NCBI RefSeq assembly: GCF_042680685.1
Contig: NZ_JBHUEA010000001.1
Location: forward strand, 1 to 64,000
Direction of reading: 5' to 3'
Length of the DNA: 64,000 nt
Source of the DNA: Amnibacterium endophyticum
GTDB taxonomy: Bacteria > Actinomycetota > Actinomycetes > Actinomycetales > Microbacteriaceae
The translations under genes were made by a program, and so were the position numbers. Below, one piece after another: positions 16,587-25,418 of this stretch. Under the pieces are notes generated by a model that saw only the letters and a list, made by a program, of their open reading frames with translations, did no database searches and had not been told where the DNA came from. How positions within the stretch are numbered: position 1 is the first letter of the stretch; every line of letters begins with the position of its first letter.

Positions 16587-17530
16587 CGGCGGTGCTCGGG
16601 ATCGCGCTCTGCTCCGCCGCCCTGCTCGTCGCGACCCTGCTGGTCGCCGCTCCCGCCGGGCCGCGGATCCGGGCCGCCCGGCGCCGGCCGCCCGGGTCCG
16701 CGCCGCGTCCGTGGCTCACGAGGGCGGCGGAGTCGCTGACCGGGCTGATCGGGCGCCGGATGGGCGCGAGATCGGGCGAGTCGCCGCTCGCGACGGCGCT
16801 CGAGCTGGCCGGGGTCCGGCTCACGCCGCCCGCGTTCGTCGCGACGGTGCTCTGCGCCGCCGTCGTGGGCGGCGCGCTCGGGCTCGCCGTCGGCGGCGTC
16901 GGCCCGCTCTCGCTCGTGCTGGTCCCGGTCGGGGCGGCGGTCGCTCCCGTCGCCGCACGGATCGTGCTCGTGGTCCGGCGGGACCGGCGGGACGCCGCCT
17001 TCGTCGACCAGCTCGACGACACCCTCGTGCTGCTTACCGGCTCGCTGCGCGCGGGCCACAGCCTGCTGCGGGCCATCGACGGCGCCGCGGACGAGTCCGA
17101 GTCGCCGACGCGCGAGGAGCTCACGCGGGTCGTGAACGAGACCCGCCTGGGCCGAGACCTCGCATCGGCGCTCGTGATGACCGCGGATCGGATGCGCAGC
17201 GAGGACATGCGCTGGATCGCGCAGGCCGTCGCCGTGAACCAGGAGGCCGGCGGGAACATCTCCGAGGTGCTCGCCCAGGTGGCGACCACGATCCGCGAGC
17301 GCGGTCAGATCCGGCGGCAGGTCAAGGCGCTGAGCGCCGAGGGCCGCTTCTCGGCGCTCATCCTGCTGGCGCTGCCGATCGGCGTGCTGCTCGTGCTCCT
17401 GGTGATCCGCCCGGGCTACCTCGCCCCGCTCTTCAGCGAGCCGCTCGGGTGGCTGGCGCTCGCGGCCTCCGGGCTGCTCTTCCTCGTCGGCGGCCTGTGG
17501 ATGCGGGTCGCGATCAAGGTCAAGTTCTGA
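16583..17530 (+). CDS. tadB: TadB-type inner membrane platform protein
   Basis: A 315-residue T2SSF-family protein. A hydrophobic N-terminus and two helices lead into the cytoplasmic GspF domain (FVDQLDDTLVLLTGSLRAGHSLLRAI; given as the region around residue 140-165), with AVNQEAGGNISEVLAQVA typical of TadB. C-terminal helices lie in the last 60 residues. ATG 16583 overlaps the cpaF stop. Forms the membrane platform with TadC. Confidence 0.93.
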   Translation: MTAVLGIALCSAALLVATLLVAAPAGPRIRAARRRPPGSAPRPWLTRAAESLTGLIGRRMGARSGESPLATALELAGVRLTPPAFVATVLCAAVVGGALGLAVGGVGPLSLVLVPVGAAVAPVAARIVLVVRRDRRDAAFVDQLDDTLVLLTGSLRAGHSLLRAIDGAADESESPTREELTRVVNETRLGRDLASALVMTADRMRSEDMRWIAQAVAVNQEAGGNISEVLAQVATTIRERGQIRRQVKALSAEGRFSALILLALPIGVLLVLLVIRPGYLAPLFSEPLGWLALAASGLLFLVGGLWMRVAIKVKF

Positions 17531-18363
17531 TGATCGCCGTCGTGCTCGCCGCCGTGACCAGCACCGCCGCCGTGCTGCTCGTCGCGCTGCTCGCCGGCCT
17601 GCCCCGCGCCCTGCGAGCCCGACCGGTCCGGGAGCGACCGCAGTCGGCGGCCCGGCCGGCGCGGACGTCGGGGCCCCGCCGCGGCTACCTGGGCTGGCTC
17701 GCCCGCCGCCACGTCCTCGCCGGCCGCCCCGCGCTCTGGACCCCCCGGAACGTGCTCGTCGGCAAGCCGCTGCTCACGGCCGCGTTCGGGCTGCCCGCCC
17801 TGCTCTGGCTCGCCGCGGACCCGGTGCCGCTCCGCATCGCGGTCGCGCTCTTCGCCGTGACGCTCGCCTTCTGGACGCCGGACCTGCTGCTCCACAGCCG
17901 CGGTGTCGAGCGGCAGCAGCGCGTCGGCGCCGAGCTGCCGGACACCCTCGACCAGATGACGATCGCGGTCGAGGCGGGCCTCGGCTTCGAGGCCGCGATG
18001 GCGAAGGCCGCGGCGAACGGCTCCGGCCCGCTCGCCGCCGAGCTGACGCGGACGCTGCAGGACCTGAGCATCGGCCGCTCGCGGCAGGACGCGTACGGGG
18101 CGCTGGCCGAGCGCGCCCCCTCCCCCGACCTGCGGCGCTTCGTCCGCGCGGTGATCCAGGCGGACGTCTACGGCATCGCGATCGGCGACGTGCTGCGGGT
18201 GCAGGCGTCCGAGATGCGCCTGAAGCGGCGTCAGCGCGCCGAGGAGCAGGCGATGAAGGTGCCGGTGAAGGTGCTGTTCCCGCTGATGTTCTGCATCCTG
18301 CCGGTGCTCTTCATCATCATCCTCGCGCCCGGCCTCATCACGGCCATGCACACCCTGCTCTGA
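17530..18363 (+). CDS. tadC: TadC-type inner membrane platform protein
   Basis: A 277-residue T2SSF-family partner of TadB. The GspF domain shows LPDTLDQMTIAVEAGLGFEAAMAKAA (about residues 137-162) and RAEEQAMKVPVKVLFPLMFCILP before the last helix. ATG 17530 overlaps the tadB stop. It is the last gene of the operon and is followed by a 28-bp perfect palindrome. Confidence 0.93.
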   Translation: MIAVVLAAVTSTAAVLLVALLAGLPRALRARPVRERPQSAARPARTSGPRRGYLGWLARRHVLAGRPALWTPRNVLVGKPLLTAAFGLPALLWLAADPVPLRIAVALFAVTLAFWTPDLLLHSRGVERQQRVGAELPDTLDQMTIAVEAGLGFEAAMAKAAANGSGPLAAELTRTLQDLSIGRSRQDAYGALAERAPSPDLRRFVRAVIQADVYGIAIGDVLRVQASEMRLKRRQRAEEQAMKVPVKVLFPLMFCILPVLFIIILAPGLITAMHTLL

Positions 18364-18367
18364 GCCC

Positions 18368-18395
18368 GCAGGCGGCGGGCGCGCCCGCCGCCTGC
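18368..18395. terminator. Perfect 28-bp palindrome ending the pilus operon
   Basis: GCAGGCGGCGGGCG joined directly to its reverse complement, in the 33-bp gap between the convergent ends of tadC and the dehydrogenase gene. Likely bidirectional terminator. Confidence 0.7.
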
Positions 18396-18396
18396 G

Positions 18397-19452
18397 TCAG
18401 TAGAACTCGTGCGTGTTGACGACGTTGATGAGCGGCTCCCCGTCCAGCCAGCGGGTCGCGTTGCGCGCGAACAGCTCCGCGATCAGCTCGTCCTCCGCGT
18501 CGCTGAGCGCCGCGGTGTGCGGGCTGATGAGCACGTTCGGCAGGCCCCACAGCGGCGAGTCGGCCGGCAGCGGCTCCGGGTCCGTGACGTCGAGCGCGGC
18601 GAATCCGAGCCGGCCCGCGGCGAGGCGCTCGATCAGCGCGTCCTGGTCGATCACCGTGCCGCGGCCGACGTTGACCACGACCGCGTCGTCCCGCATCGCG
18701 GCGATCACCTCGGCGGAGACGAGGTGCCGCGTCTCGTCGGTGCCGGGCAGCGTCACGACGACGCCGTGGTACCCGCCGACCTCCGCCGCGAGGTCCCGCG
18801 GGTGGATCACCTCGTGCACGTGGTCGACGTGCCCCGCGTGCCGGCTCGTCCCCGCCACGTGCACGCCGCGCTCGGCGAGGCGCTTGGCGAGCTCGCGCCC
18901 GATGGCGCCGAGCCCCACGATCAGCACCCGGCTGCCCTCGAGCCGCCGCATCAGCCACCGGGTCTCGGGCCACGACCGGTCCCGCTGCTGCTGCTGCAGC
19001 CGCGGCAGCGACTTGAACCCGGCGAGCAGCCCGAACTCGCACCACTCCGCCAGCGGCACCGCGTGCACGCCCGCCGTGGTCGTGAAGCGGATGCGCGCCA
19101 GCTCCTCGCCCGTCAGCTCCGCCTTGCGCACCTGGGCGCCGCCGCCCGCCGCCATCAGCTGCACCCAGGCGAGCCGCGGGTTCGCGCGGATCGTCCGCGC
19201 CAGCTGGTCGGAGCGCTCGTCGGGCATCCCGTACAGCACCTCGGCCGAGTCGACGAGCTCGCGGTAGCGCCGCTCGTCGGCCTCCGACCGCCGGAACGCC
19301 GGGTCGCCGCCGTGGTCGCCGGGCAGCCGCATCGGCGGCAGCAGGTCCTGCTCGACGACGAGGTCGAGGCGGGGCTCCGCGTCCCGGATGCGCTGCACCA
19401 GCGCGTCCGGCAGCGGGGTCGCGACGACCGCGCGCAGGCGGCGATCGCTCAC
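18397..19452 (-). CDS. D-isomer-specific 2-hydroxyacid dehydrogenase
   Basis: A 351-residue NAD(P)-dependent dehydrogenase. The Rossmann motif is VLIVGLGAIGRELAKRLAERG, with VVVNVGRGTVIDQDAL carrying the catalytic Arg region, the Glu in DPEPLPADSPLW and the catalytic His in ISPHTAALS. An AAGGGAQVRK-type substrate loop lies in the first domain. GTG 19452 overlaps the stop of the upstream monooxygenase gene, indicating coupling. The substrate (glyoxylate, hydroxypyruvate or other) cannot be told from sequence. Confidence 0.9.
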   Translation of the reverse strand: MSDRRLRAVVATPLPDALVQRIRDAEPRLDLVVEQDLLPPMRLPGDHGGDPAFRRSEADERRYRELVDSAEVLYGMPDERSDQLARTIRANPRLAWVQLMAAGGGAQVRKAELTGEELARIRFTTTAGVHAVPLAEWCEFGLLAGFKSLPRLQQQQRDRSWPETRWLMRRLEGSRVLIVGLGAIGRELAKRLAERGVHVAGTSRHAGHVDHVHEVIHPRDLAAEVGGYHGVVVTLPGTDETRHLVSAEVIAAMRDDAVVVNVGRGTVIDQDALIERLAAGRLGFAALDVTDPEPLPADSPLWGLPNVLISPHTAALSDAEDELIAELFARNATRWLDGEPLINVVNTHEFY

Positions 19453-19766
19453 AGGGCGCCCTTCTCGGCGTCGCCCGCGGGCAGCGCCCGCATCGTCGTG
19501 ACGTCGAGCGGGCGGGCGAGCCGGCCCTCGAGCGCCGCGTTCAGCTCCGCGAGGTGCGCGCCGCCGGCGTGCACGGCCAGCGCGTCGCCCGACGCCCAGC
19601 GCTCGATCATCACGAAGGCGCCGTCCTCGCGCTCGTGCAACGCGTACAGCTCGCAGCCCGGCTCGCCGTGCACCTTCGGCACGGCGCTCGACAGCGCCTC
19701 CCGCACCGCGTCCGCCTGCCCGTCCGCCGGCGTCGCGACCGCGACCACCACCACCTGCTGCGCCAT
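19449..19766 (-). CDS. Antibiotic-biosynthesis-monooxygenase (ABM)-fold small protein
   Basis: A 105-residue single-domain dimeric alpha/beta-barrel protein. VVVVAVATPADGQADAVREAL, then EPGCELYALHEREDGAFVMIERWASGDAL and HAGGAHLAEL follow the ABM pattern (described by positions ~5-85). Such proteins include quinol monooxygenases and many of unknown role. ATG 19766 has GGAGG upstream. Coupled to the hydroxyacid dehydrogenase through GTGA overlap. Confidence 0.85.
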   Translation of the reverse strand: MAQQVVVVAVATPADGQADAVREALSSAVPKVHGEPGCELYALHEREDGAFVMIERWASGDALAVHAGGAHLAELNAALEGRLARPLDVTTMRALPAGDAEKGAL

Positions 19767-19876
19767 CCCGGCCTCCGTCCGTCCCGCGGAAGTCTGGCCC
19801 TCCCGCCTCCACGGCGCCCGGACGGGCTGCGTCGCTAGGGTCGGACGCAGCGTTGCAGCAGCACAGGGAGGCACGA

Positions 19877-21331
19877 ATGGCCGAGCAGGCGAGGGCGGAC
19901 ATCGGCGTGGTCGGGATGGCGGTGATGGGCTCGAACCTGGCCCGGAACCTGGCCAGGAACGGGCACACGGTCGCGATCTACAACCGCACGAACGCGAAGA
20001 CAGACGACGTGATGCGCGACCACGGCGGCGACGGCGACTTCGTGCCGAGCCACGAGATCGACGACTTCGTCGCGAGCCTGAAGAAGCCGCGGACGGCGAT
20101 CATCATGGTCCAGGCCGGCCGCGGCACGGACGCGGTGATCGACGAGCTGGCGGAGCGGTTCGAGGAGGGCGACATCATCGTGGACGGCGGCAACGCCAAC
20201 TTCCACGACACGATCCGCCGCGAGCACGACCTGCGCGAGCGGGGCCTGAACTTCGTCGGCACCGGCATCTCCGGCGGCGAGGAGGGCGCGCTGAACGGGC
20301 CCTCGATCATGCCGGGCGGCTCCGCGGAGGCGTACGAGACGCTCGGCCCGATCCTCGAGTCGATCGCCGCGGAGGCCGAGGGCGAGCCCTGCGTCACCCA
20401 CATCGGCACCGACGGCGCCGGGCACTTCGTGAAGATGGTGCACAACGGCATCGAGTACGCCGACATGCAGCTGATCGCCGAGGCGTACGACCTGCTCCGC
20501 CGCGTCGGCGGCCACGACCCGGCCGCGCTCGCGAAGGTGTTCGAGGAGTGGAACGAGGGCGACCTCTCCTCGTACCTGATCGAGATCACCGCCGAGGTGC
20601 TGAAGCAGACCGACGCCGAGACCGGCAAGCCGTTCGTCGACGTTGTCGTGGACCAGGCCGGGTCCAAGGGCACCGGCGTGTGGACCGTGCAGAACGCGGT
20701 CGGCCTCGGCATCCCGGTCTCCGGCATCGGCGAGGCCGTCTTCGCCCGCGCGGTGTCCTCCAAGCCCGAGCAGCGCAAGGCCGTGCAGGCGCTCGAGAAG
20801 GGGCGGCCGACCCCGGTCGAGACCCCGGACGGGTTCGAGGACGACGTGCGCGCCGCCCTCTACGCCTCGAAGGTCGTCGCGTACGCGCAGGGCTTCGACA
20901 TCATGATCGCGGGCGCCAAGGAGTACTCCTGGGACCTCAGCCTGGGCGACATCGCGAAGATCTGGCGCGCGGGCTGCATCATCCGGGCGAAGTTCCTCGA
21001 CCGCATCGTCGAGGCCTACGACCGCGACCCCGAGCTGCCGACCCTGCTCGCCGACGAGTACTTCGCGAAGATCGTCGCCGACGGCGAGGCCGCGTGGCGC
21101 CGCGTCGTGTCGACGGCCGCGCTGTCGGGCGTGCCTGCGCCGGGCTTCTCGTCGGCGCTGTCGTACTACGACGCGCTGTCCTCGGACCGACTGCCGGCGG
21201 CGCTGATCCAGGGCCAGCGCGACTTCTTCGGCGCGCACACCTACGCCCGCGTCGACAAGGAGGGCACGTTCCACACGATGTGGGGCGACGCCGACCGCCG
21301 CGAGGTCGAGCAGCGCGCCCACTCCCACTGA
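19877..21331 (+). CDS. gnd: 6-phosphogluconate dehydrogenase (decarboxylating)
   Basis: A 484-residue NADP-dependent enzyme of the oxidative pentose phosphate pathway, converting 6-phosphogluconate to ribulose 5-phosphate and CO2. The nucleotide motif is GVVGMAVMGSNLARN. DGGNANFHDT, GISGGEEGALNGPSIMPGG and the catalytic FVKMVHNGIEY are all present. Full length for the homodimeric form. ATG 19877 follows GGGAGG; a short upstream TTG start is less likely. Followed by a 54-bp perfect palindrome. Confidence 0.97.
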   Translation: MAEQARADIGVVGMAVMGSNLARNLARNGHTVAIYNRTNAKTDDVMRDHGGDGDFVPSHEIDDFVASLKKPRTAIIMVQAGRGTDAVIDELAERFEEGDIIVDGGNANFHDTIRREHDLRERGLNFVGTGISGGEEGALNGPSIMPGGSAEAYETLGPILESIAAEAEGEPCVTHIGTDGAGHFVKMVHNGIEYADMQLIAEAYDLLRRVGGHDPAALAKVFEEWNEGDLSSYLIEITAEVLKQTDAETGKPFVDVVVDQAGSKGTGVWTVQNAVGLGIPVSGIGEAVFARAVSSKPEQRKAVQALEKGRPTPVETPDGFEDDVRAALYASKVVAYAQGFDIMIAGAKEYSWDLSLGDIAKIWRAGCIIRAKFLDRIVEAYDRDPELPTLLADEYFAKIVADGEAAWRRVVSTAALSGVPAPGFSSALSYYDALSSDRLPAALIQGQRDFFGAHTYARVDKEGTFHTMWGDADRREVEQRAHSH

Positions 21332-21343
21332 GCACCGCTGCTC

Positions 21344-21397
21344 TTCATCTTGTAGGCAGTTCTCCCGCGATCGCGGGAGAACTGCCTACAAGATGAA
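21344..21397. terminator. 54-bp perfect palindrome between gnd and treS
   Basis: Two 27-bp arms without a spacer (TTCATCTTGTAGGCAGTTCTC...), centred on CGCGATCGCG, in the 71-bp convergent gap. On the minus strand the arm ends in a TTTC/T-containing stretch, on the plus strand no T-run follows. Probably a bidirectional terminator. It is AT-richer than its surroundings. Confidence 0.75.
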
Positions 21398-21402
21398 AGG
21401 GG

Positions 21403-23679
21403 CTACTGGAGCTGCTCGAGCAGCGGGAGGGTGATCAGGCCGGTCTCGACCGGGACCTCCTCGCGGCCGACCATGAGGAACATGCCGCCGTACGCGGGCA
21501 GCTCGATCCGGAACGAGTGCAGGTCGTCGACCTGCCCGCAGTCCCGCCCGCTCGCGGCGCAGGTCACGCGGCGGCGGGGCGTCAGCGCGTCCGAGTGGAC
21601 CGTGCCCTCGATCGGCTGGCCGCTGAAGTTCAGCACCGTCACCTGCAGCTGCGCGTCCTCGTCGGTCGCGTCGCCGCCGTCGAGGCGGTGCACCATCACG
21701 AGCATCGACGGGTGCGACACCGACGGGATGTCGATCTGCGTGCCGACCGCGATGCCGGTCTCGGAGCGCACCCGCAGCACGTCGCGCAGCCCGCTGCCGA
21801 ACGACTCCGGGTCCTCCAGCTGCTCCGGCAGCGAGCCGTACAGGGAGCGCGCCCGCGGCATGCCCGCGGCGCTCGGGGCGTCCCCGGGCACGAGGCCGAG
21901 CAGGTCGTGCGCGCCGCGCTCGATCCAGCGGGTGTCGCCCTCGCCGATCAGGCCGCGCACGTCGTCCTGCGACACCGGCAGCGAGCCGGTGAGGTCCCAG
22001 CCCGACAGCGCGAAGACGCCGGGCTGCCAGGCGTTGAACATCGCCATGACGAGGTGCGCGTCGCGGATCGCGGGCACGTCCTCGTCCGGGATGTCGGCCA
22101 GCGTGCGGTGCCCCCGGGCCGCGGCGATGACCGAGGCCGTCGTGCAGGCGATCCCGTTCTGCGTGAACACGAGGTTGTAGTCCGCCGCCGGCGCCGTGAT
22201 GCCGCGGATCAGGTCGGCACGGATCGTCTCCGCCAGCTCGAGGCCCGTCAGCTCGCGCCCGCGGAAGTCGAAGACGTCGTTCGCGTGCAGCGTCGCCCAG
22301 TGGACCAGCTCGTACGTCAGCTCGTCGTGGTTCTGCAGCGCGTGCACGAGCGAGACCGGCTCGACCCCGGTCTCGAGGCTGGTGCGCAGCGTCAGCCGCA
22401 GGAACTCGGTGTCGCCGGTCACGAGCGCGTGCTGGTACGCAGGCCGGTTGATGAAGTCGTAGGAGAGGTCCGCGCCCACCCGGCCGGTGTTGCGGATGTC
22501 CTCCATCGTCAGGTTCAGCTCCTGGAACGTGAAGCCCCCGACCTTGCGCACCATGCCGGCGATGAAGTGGTTCGCCGCCTCCGACAGCGGGTGCCCCTCC
22601 GACCACGCGGGGGTGCCCTCCGCGCTCTTCTCGACGCCGAGGAAGCCGTTCGCGTCGAGGCGCAGCGCCGACGAGCCGAGGTCGCCGAGCGAGTGCAGCG
22701 CGTCCCCGATCACGAGCCGCATGCCGGCGAACGACGGGTCCAGCCAGTTGATGGAGGGCTGTCCCTCCTTGAAGTAGTGCAGGTACACCCAGCGGCGGGT
22801 CAGCCCGTCGACGCCGAGGATCGGCCCGGTGGCGGACCAGTTCGTCTCCTTGACGCCCGGCTGGTAGAAGATCACCCGCTGCAGCTCGCCGATGATGTAG
22901 CCGCGCTCGGTCAGGGCGGACTCGGTCGCGCGGTCGAGGTTCACCGCGTCCTTGCCCTGCGGCACCTCCGGCAGCAGGCCCCAGTCCTCCTCCGGGATCT
23001 CGACCATGTGGTAGATCCCGGGGTAGTCCTCGTAGGCCATCTCGGCCAGCCGGAAGTCCGCGCCCTTGCCCGTGTGCCCCGGCACGATGTCGTCGACGAT
23101 GCTGCCGCCGTAGCGCTCCGCCGTCTCCGTCAGCCGGCGGAACTCGTCGTCGTCGCCGAAGACCGGGTCGATCTGCGTGGAGATGCGGTCGAAGTGGCCG
23201 TCGACGCTCGCAGTGGCCTGCCAGCCGACGATGCCGCCCGCGCGCTTCACCGGGCCGGTGTGGATGCCGTTGATGCCGATCTTCTCGAACGCGGACCAGA
23301 GGCGGTTGCTCGCGAGCGCCGACAGGAACGAGGTGCCCTGCGTCGTGATCAGCGAGATCGGGTAGGCCGTGAACCAGACGTCGGTCGTCTCGATCGCCTT
23401 GCGCGGGTTCGGGCGGGCGTAGGCGTTGCGCCACATCGACGGCTGCCCGGACAGCTGGCGGCCGAGCACATCGGCGTCCGACAGCATCGACTGACCCGCG
23501 AGCCAGCCGATGTAGCTGGGGTTGGAGGCGTCGGCCGCGCGGGGGTCGCTGAGCGCGCGCCGGCCGCCGCTGCCGCCCCGCAGGGTGGCGCGGGGGCGGA
23601 GCCGGGCCGGGCGCGCGGCGAACCGCTGCTCGTCGTAGGTGATCTCGCTGACCTCGGGCTCGCCGTCGGCTTCGTCCAT
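21403..23679 (-). CDS. treS: Trehalose synthase (maltose alpha-D-glucosyltransferase), Pseudomonas type
   Basis: A 758-residue GH13 enzyme predicted to isomerise maltose and trehalose. The sequence follows the pseudomonad TreS pattern: IGWLAGQSML near the start, DIVPGHTGKGADFRLAEMAY, RWVYLHYFKEGQPS, the nucleophile Asp in LRLDANGFLGVE, the acid/base Glu in FQELNLTMEDI and the third acid in LQNHDELTYELVHW. A C-terminal beta domain follows. It has an N-terminal extension of about 60 poorly conserved residues. It lacks the WYKDAVFYE-type start of mycobacterial TreS and no maltokinase is adjacent. ATG 23679 has GGGGAG upstream. Very close homologues could still differ in product, but all three catalytic acids are present. 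Confidence 0.9.
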   Translation of the reverse strand: MDEADGEPEVSEITYDEQRFAARPARLRPRATLRGGSGGRRALSDPRAADASNPSYIGWLAGQSMLSDADVLGRQLSGQPSMWRNAYARPNPRKAIETTDVWFTAYPISLITTQGTSFLSALASNRLWSAFEKIGINGIHTGPVKRAGGIVGWQATASVDGHFDRISTQIDPVFGDDDEFRRLTETAERYGGSIVDDIVPGHTGKGADFRLAEMAYEDYPGIYHMVEIPEEDWGLLPEVPQGKDAVNLDRATESALTERGYIIGELQRVIFYQPGVKETNWSATGPILGVDGLTRRWVYLHYFKEGQPSINWLDPSFAGMRLVIGDALHSLGDLGSSALRLDANGFLGVEKSAEGTPAWSEGHPLSEAANHFIAGMVRKVGGFTFQELNLTMEDIRNTGRVGADLSYDFINRPAYQHALVTGDTEFLRLTLRTSLETGVEPVSLVHALQNHDELTYELVHWATLHANDVFDFRGRELTGLELAETIRADLIRGITAPAADYNLVFTQNGIACTTASVIAAARGHRTLADIPDEDVPAIRDAHLVMAMFNAWQPGVFALSGWDLTGSLPVSQDDVRGLIGEGDTRWIERGAHDLLGLVPGDAPSAAGMPRARSLYGSLPEQLEDPESFGSGLRDVLRVRSETGIAVGTQIDIPSVSHPSMLVMVHRLDGGDATDEDAQLQVTVLNFSGQPIEGTVHSDALTPRRRVTCAASGRDCGQVDDLHSFRIELPAYGGMFLMVGREEVPVETGLITLPLLEQLQ

Positions 23680-23810
23680 TCCAGTGCTCCCCGCCTCGCT
23701 GACGACCACCAGTCTGGGCGAGGCCGTCGCGCTGCCGCTCAGCGATCACTCAGCGCCGGGTGCCCGGCCCCGGGGGCGGCGTTGGAGCCCGCCCGTACGG
23801 TGCGAGCGCC

Positions 23811-24353
23811 GTGGACCCCGTCGCCTGCCTCGTGCCCGCCTGTCCCGCGCCGGCGGTCGCGCCCGAGCCCGTCGCGCTGTGCGAGGAGCACCTCGCGGAG
23901 GCCGGCGAGGCGGACGGCGAACGCCACGGCAGGACGGACCTGCTGCCGGCGCCGTGCCGCCTGTGCGGGTCGCGGCTCGGGCTCCGCCTGCCCGCCGGCT
24001 GGGCGTGCGGGGTCTGCGAGTGGCCGCACGGGGAGGCGCCGGACGGCGAGCTGCCGCCGCCCCGGGTCGACGTCGTCTACTACCTGGGCTGGCGGGACCG
24101 GATCAAGATCGGCACGACGGCGAACCCGCGGCAGCGGTTCGCGGCGATCCGGCACGACCGGCTGCTCGCACTCGAGCGGGGCGACCGGGCGCTGGAGCAG
24201 CGGCGGCACCGGGAGTTCGCCGCCGAGCGCACCTGGCGCGAGTGGTTCGACACGAGCGAGCGCCTCCGCGCCCACGTCGACGTGCTCGCGGGCGGCGTCG
24301 ACCCGTGGGACCGCTGGGCGCGCTGGGTCGCCGAAGCCACCGCGACGCGCTGA
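23811..24353 (+). CDS. Zinc-ribbon protein with C-terminal GIY-YIG/T5orf172-like nuclease fold
   Basis: About 180 residues. The N-terminal half has paired cysteines (CLVPAC...LCEEH, then CRLCGS...CGVC), which suggest a zinc-binding ribbon. The C-terminal half reads VVYYLGWRDRIKIGTTANPRQRF, the first strand and Arg helix of the GIY-YIG/T5orf172 family, with a later HREFAAERTWREWF where the catalytic Glu is expected. Such proteins occur in phage and actinobacterial genomes; their DNA-cutting role is often assumed rather than shown. GTG 23811 opens the frame at the first Cys region. Single gene, convergent with the LysR gene by 4 bases. Confidence 0.72.
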   Translation: MDPVACLVPACPAPAVAPEPVALCEEHLAEAGEADGERHGRTDLLPAPCRLCGSRLGLRLPAGWACGVCEWPHGEAPDGELPPPRVDVVYYLGWRDRIKIGTTANPRQRFAAIRHDRLLALERGDRALEQRRHREFAAERTWREWFDTSERLRAHVDVLAGGVDPWDRWARWVAEATATR

Positions 24354-24356
24354 GCG

Positions 24357-25298
24357 CTACCCGAGCAGCTCGACCCCGAACTCCCCCACCACGGCCCGCA
24401 CCTCGTCCAGGTACCGCTGCGCCTGGTCGGTCAGCCGCACGCCCGGCCGGCCGATCCAGCCGATCTCGATCCGCTCGTCCACGTCGAGCGGGATCGCGAC
24501 GATGGCGGGGTCGAGGTCGTCGCTGACGATGCCGGTCGAGATCGTGTAGCCGTCGAGCCCGATCATCAGGTTGAAGATCGTCGCCCGGTCCGAGACGCGG
24601 ATCTCCCGCCGGCTCGAGACGGTCGAGAGGATCTCCTCGGAGAAGTAGAAGGAGTTGTTCGCGCCCTGGTCGAACGCGAGCCGCGGCAGGTCGACGAGGT
24701 CCGCGAGCGTCACGCGCTCCCGCCCGACCAGCGGGTTCGTCCGCGACACGAAGATGTGGGGCTCGGCGACGAACACCGGATGGAACGCGAGCCCGGAGTC
24801 CCCCAGCAGCTTGTCGAGGACCCGCTCGTTGAAGTCGTTCCGGTACAGGATCCCGATCTCGCTGCGCAGCGTCCGGACGTCCTCGATGATGTCCCAGGTG
24901 CGGGTCTCGCGCAGCGAGAACTCGTATTCGGCCGCGCCGCTCGCGCGCACCATGCGGACGAACGCGTCGACCGCGAACGAGTAGTGCTGCGCGGACACCC
25001 CGAGCAGCCGCCGCGACGGCGGGCGACCGAGGTAGTGCTGCTCGAGCAGCGACGCCTGCTCGACGACCTGCCGGGCGTAGCCGAGGAACTCGACGCCGTC
25101 GACCGTGAGCGAGACGCCGCGGGCCGAGCGGGTCAGCAGGGTGCGGCCCACCCGCGCCTCGAGGTCCTTCATGGCGGCGGACAGGGTCGGCTGGGAGACG
25201 TGCAGCAGGTCCGCGGCGGCCGAGATCGATCCCTCCGCGGCGACCTCCACGTAGTACTGCAGCTGCTGCAGCGTGATCGAGGCGGGTCGCTGAACCAT
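24357..25298 (-). CDS. LysR-family regulator of the mesX-mesD operon
   Basis: A 313-residue LTTR. The winged HTH lies at residues ~9-68 (FYVEVAAEGSISAAADLLHVSQPTLS region), followed by a linker helix and the substrate-binding domain (AEPHIFVSRTNPLVG, LPRLAFDQGANNSFY). It is divergent from the methionine synthase pair, with ~120 bp between them containing nested CATAG/CTATG inverted repeats that overlap its own start codon. By position it regulates mesX-mesD and itself; the effector is inferred to be a sulfur or methionine metabolite. Confidence 0.9.
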   Translation of the reverse strand: MVQRPASITLQQLQYYVEVAAEGSISAAADLLHVSQPTLSAAMKDLEARVGRTLLTRSARGVSLTVDGVEFLGYARQVVEQASLLEQHYLGRPPSRRLLGVSAQHYSFAVDAFVRMVRASGAAEYEFSLRETRTWDIIEDVRTLRSEIGILYRNDFNERVLDKLLGDSGLAFHPVFVAEPHIFVSRTNPLVGRERVTLADLVDLPRLAFDQGANNSFYFSEEILSTVSSRREIRVSDRATIFNLMIGLDGYTISTGIVSDDLDPAIVAIPLDVDERIEIGWIGRPGVRLTDQAQRYLDEVRAVVGEFGVELLG

Positions 25299-25323
25299 AG
25301 CCGCAAACTATGCCGTGCCATAG
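25296..25323. promoter_or_regulatory. Nested LysR-type operator between the LysR gene and mesX
   Basis: Three half-sites alternate in orientation: CATAG (25296-25300), CTATG (25308-25312) and CATAG (25319-25323). They form CATAG-N7-CTATG and CTATG-N6-CATAG. The second pair has the T-N11-A form and spacing of LTTR boxes. The first overlaps the regulator's start codon, consistent with autorepression. Confidence 0.65.
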
Positions 25324-25418
25324 GAGCGGCGAGTTACCCGATGGCGCCGAGAGCCCGGCAGGATTGAGCCGTCCCCGCTCGGCCGCGTCCGGGGCTCTTC
25401 TCCAGCGATTGGCAGCCC

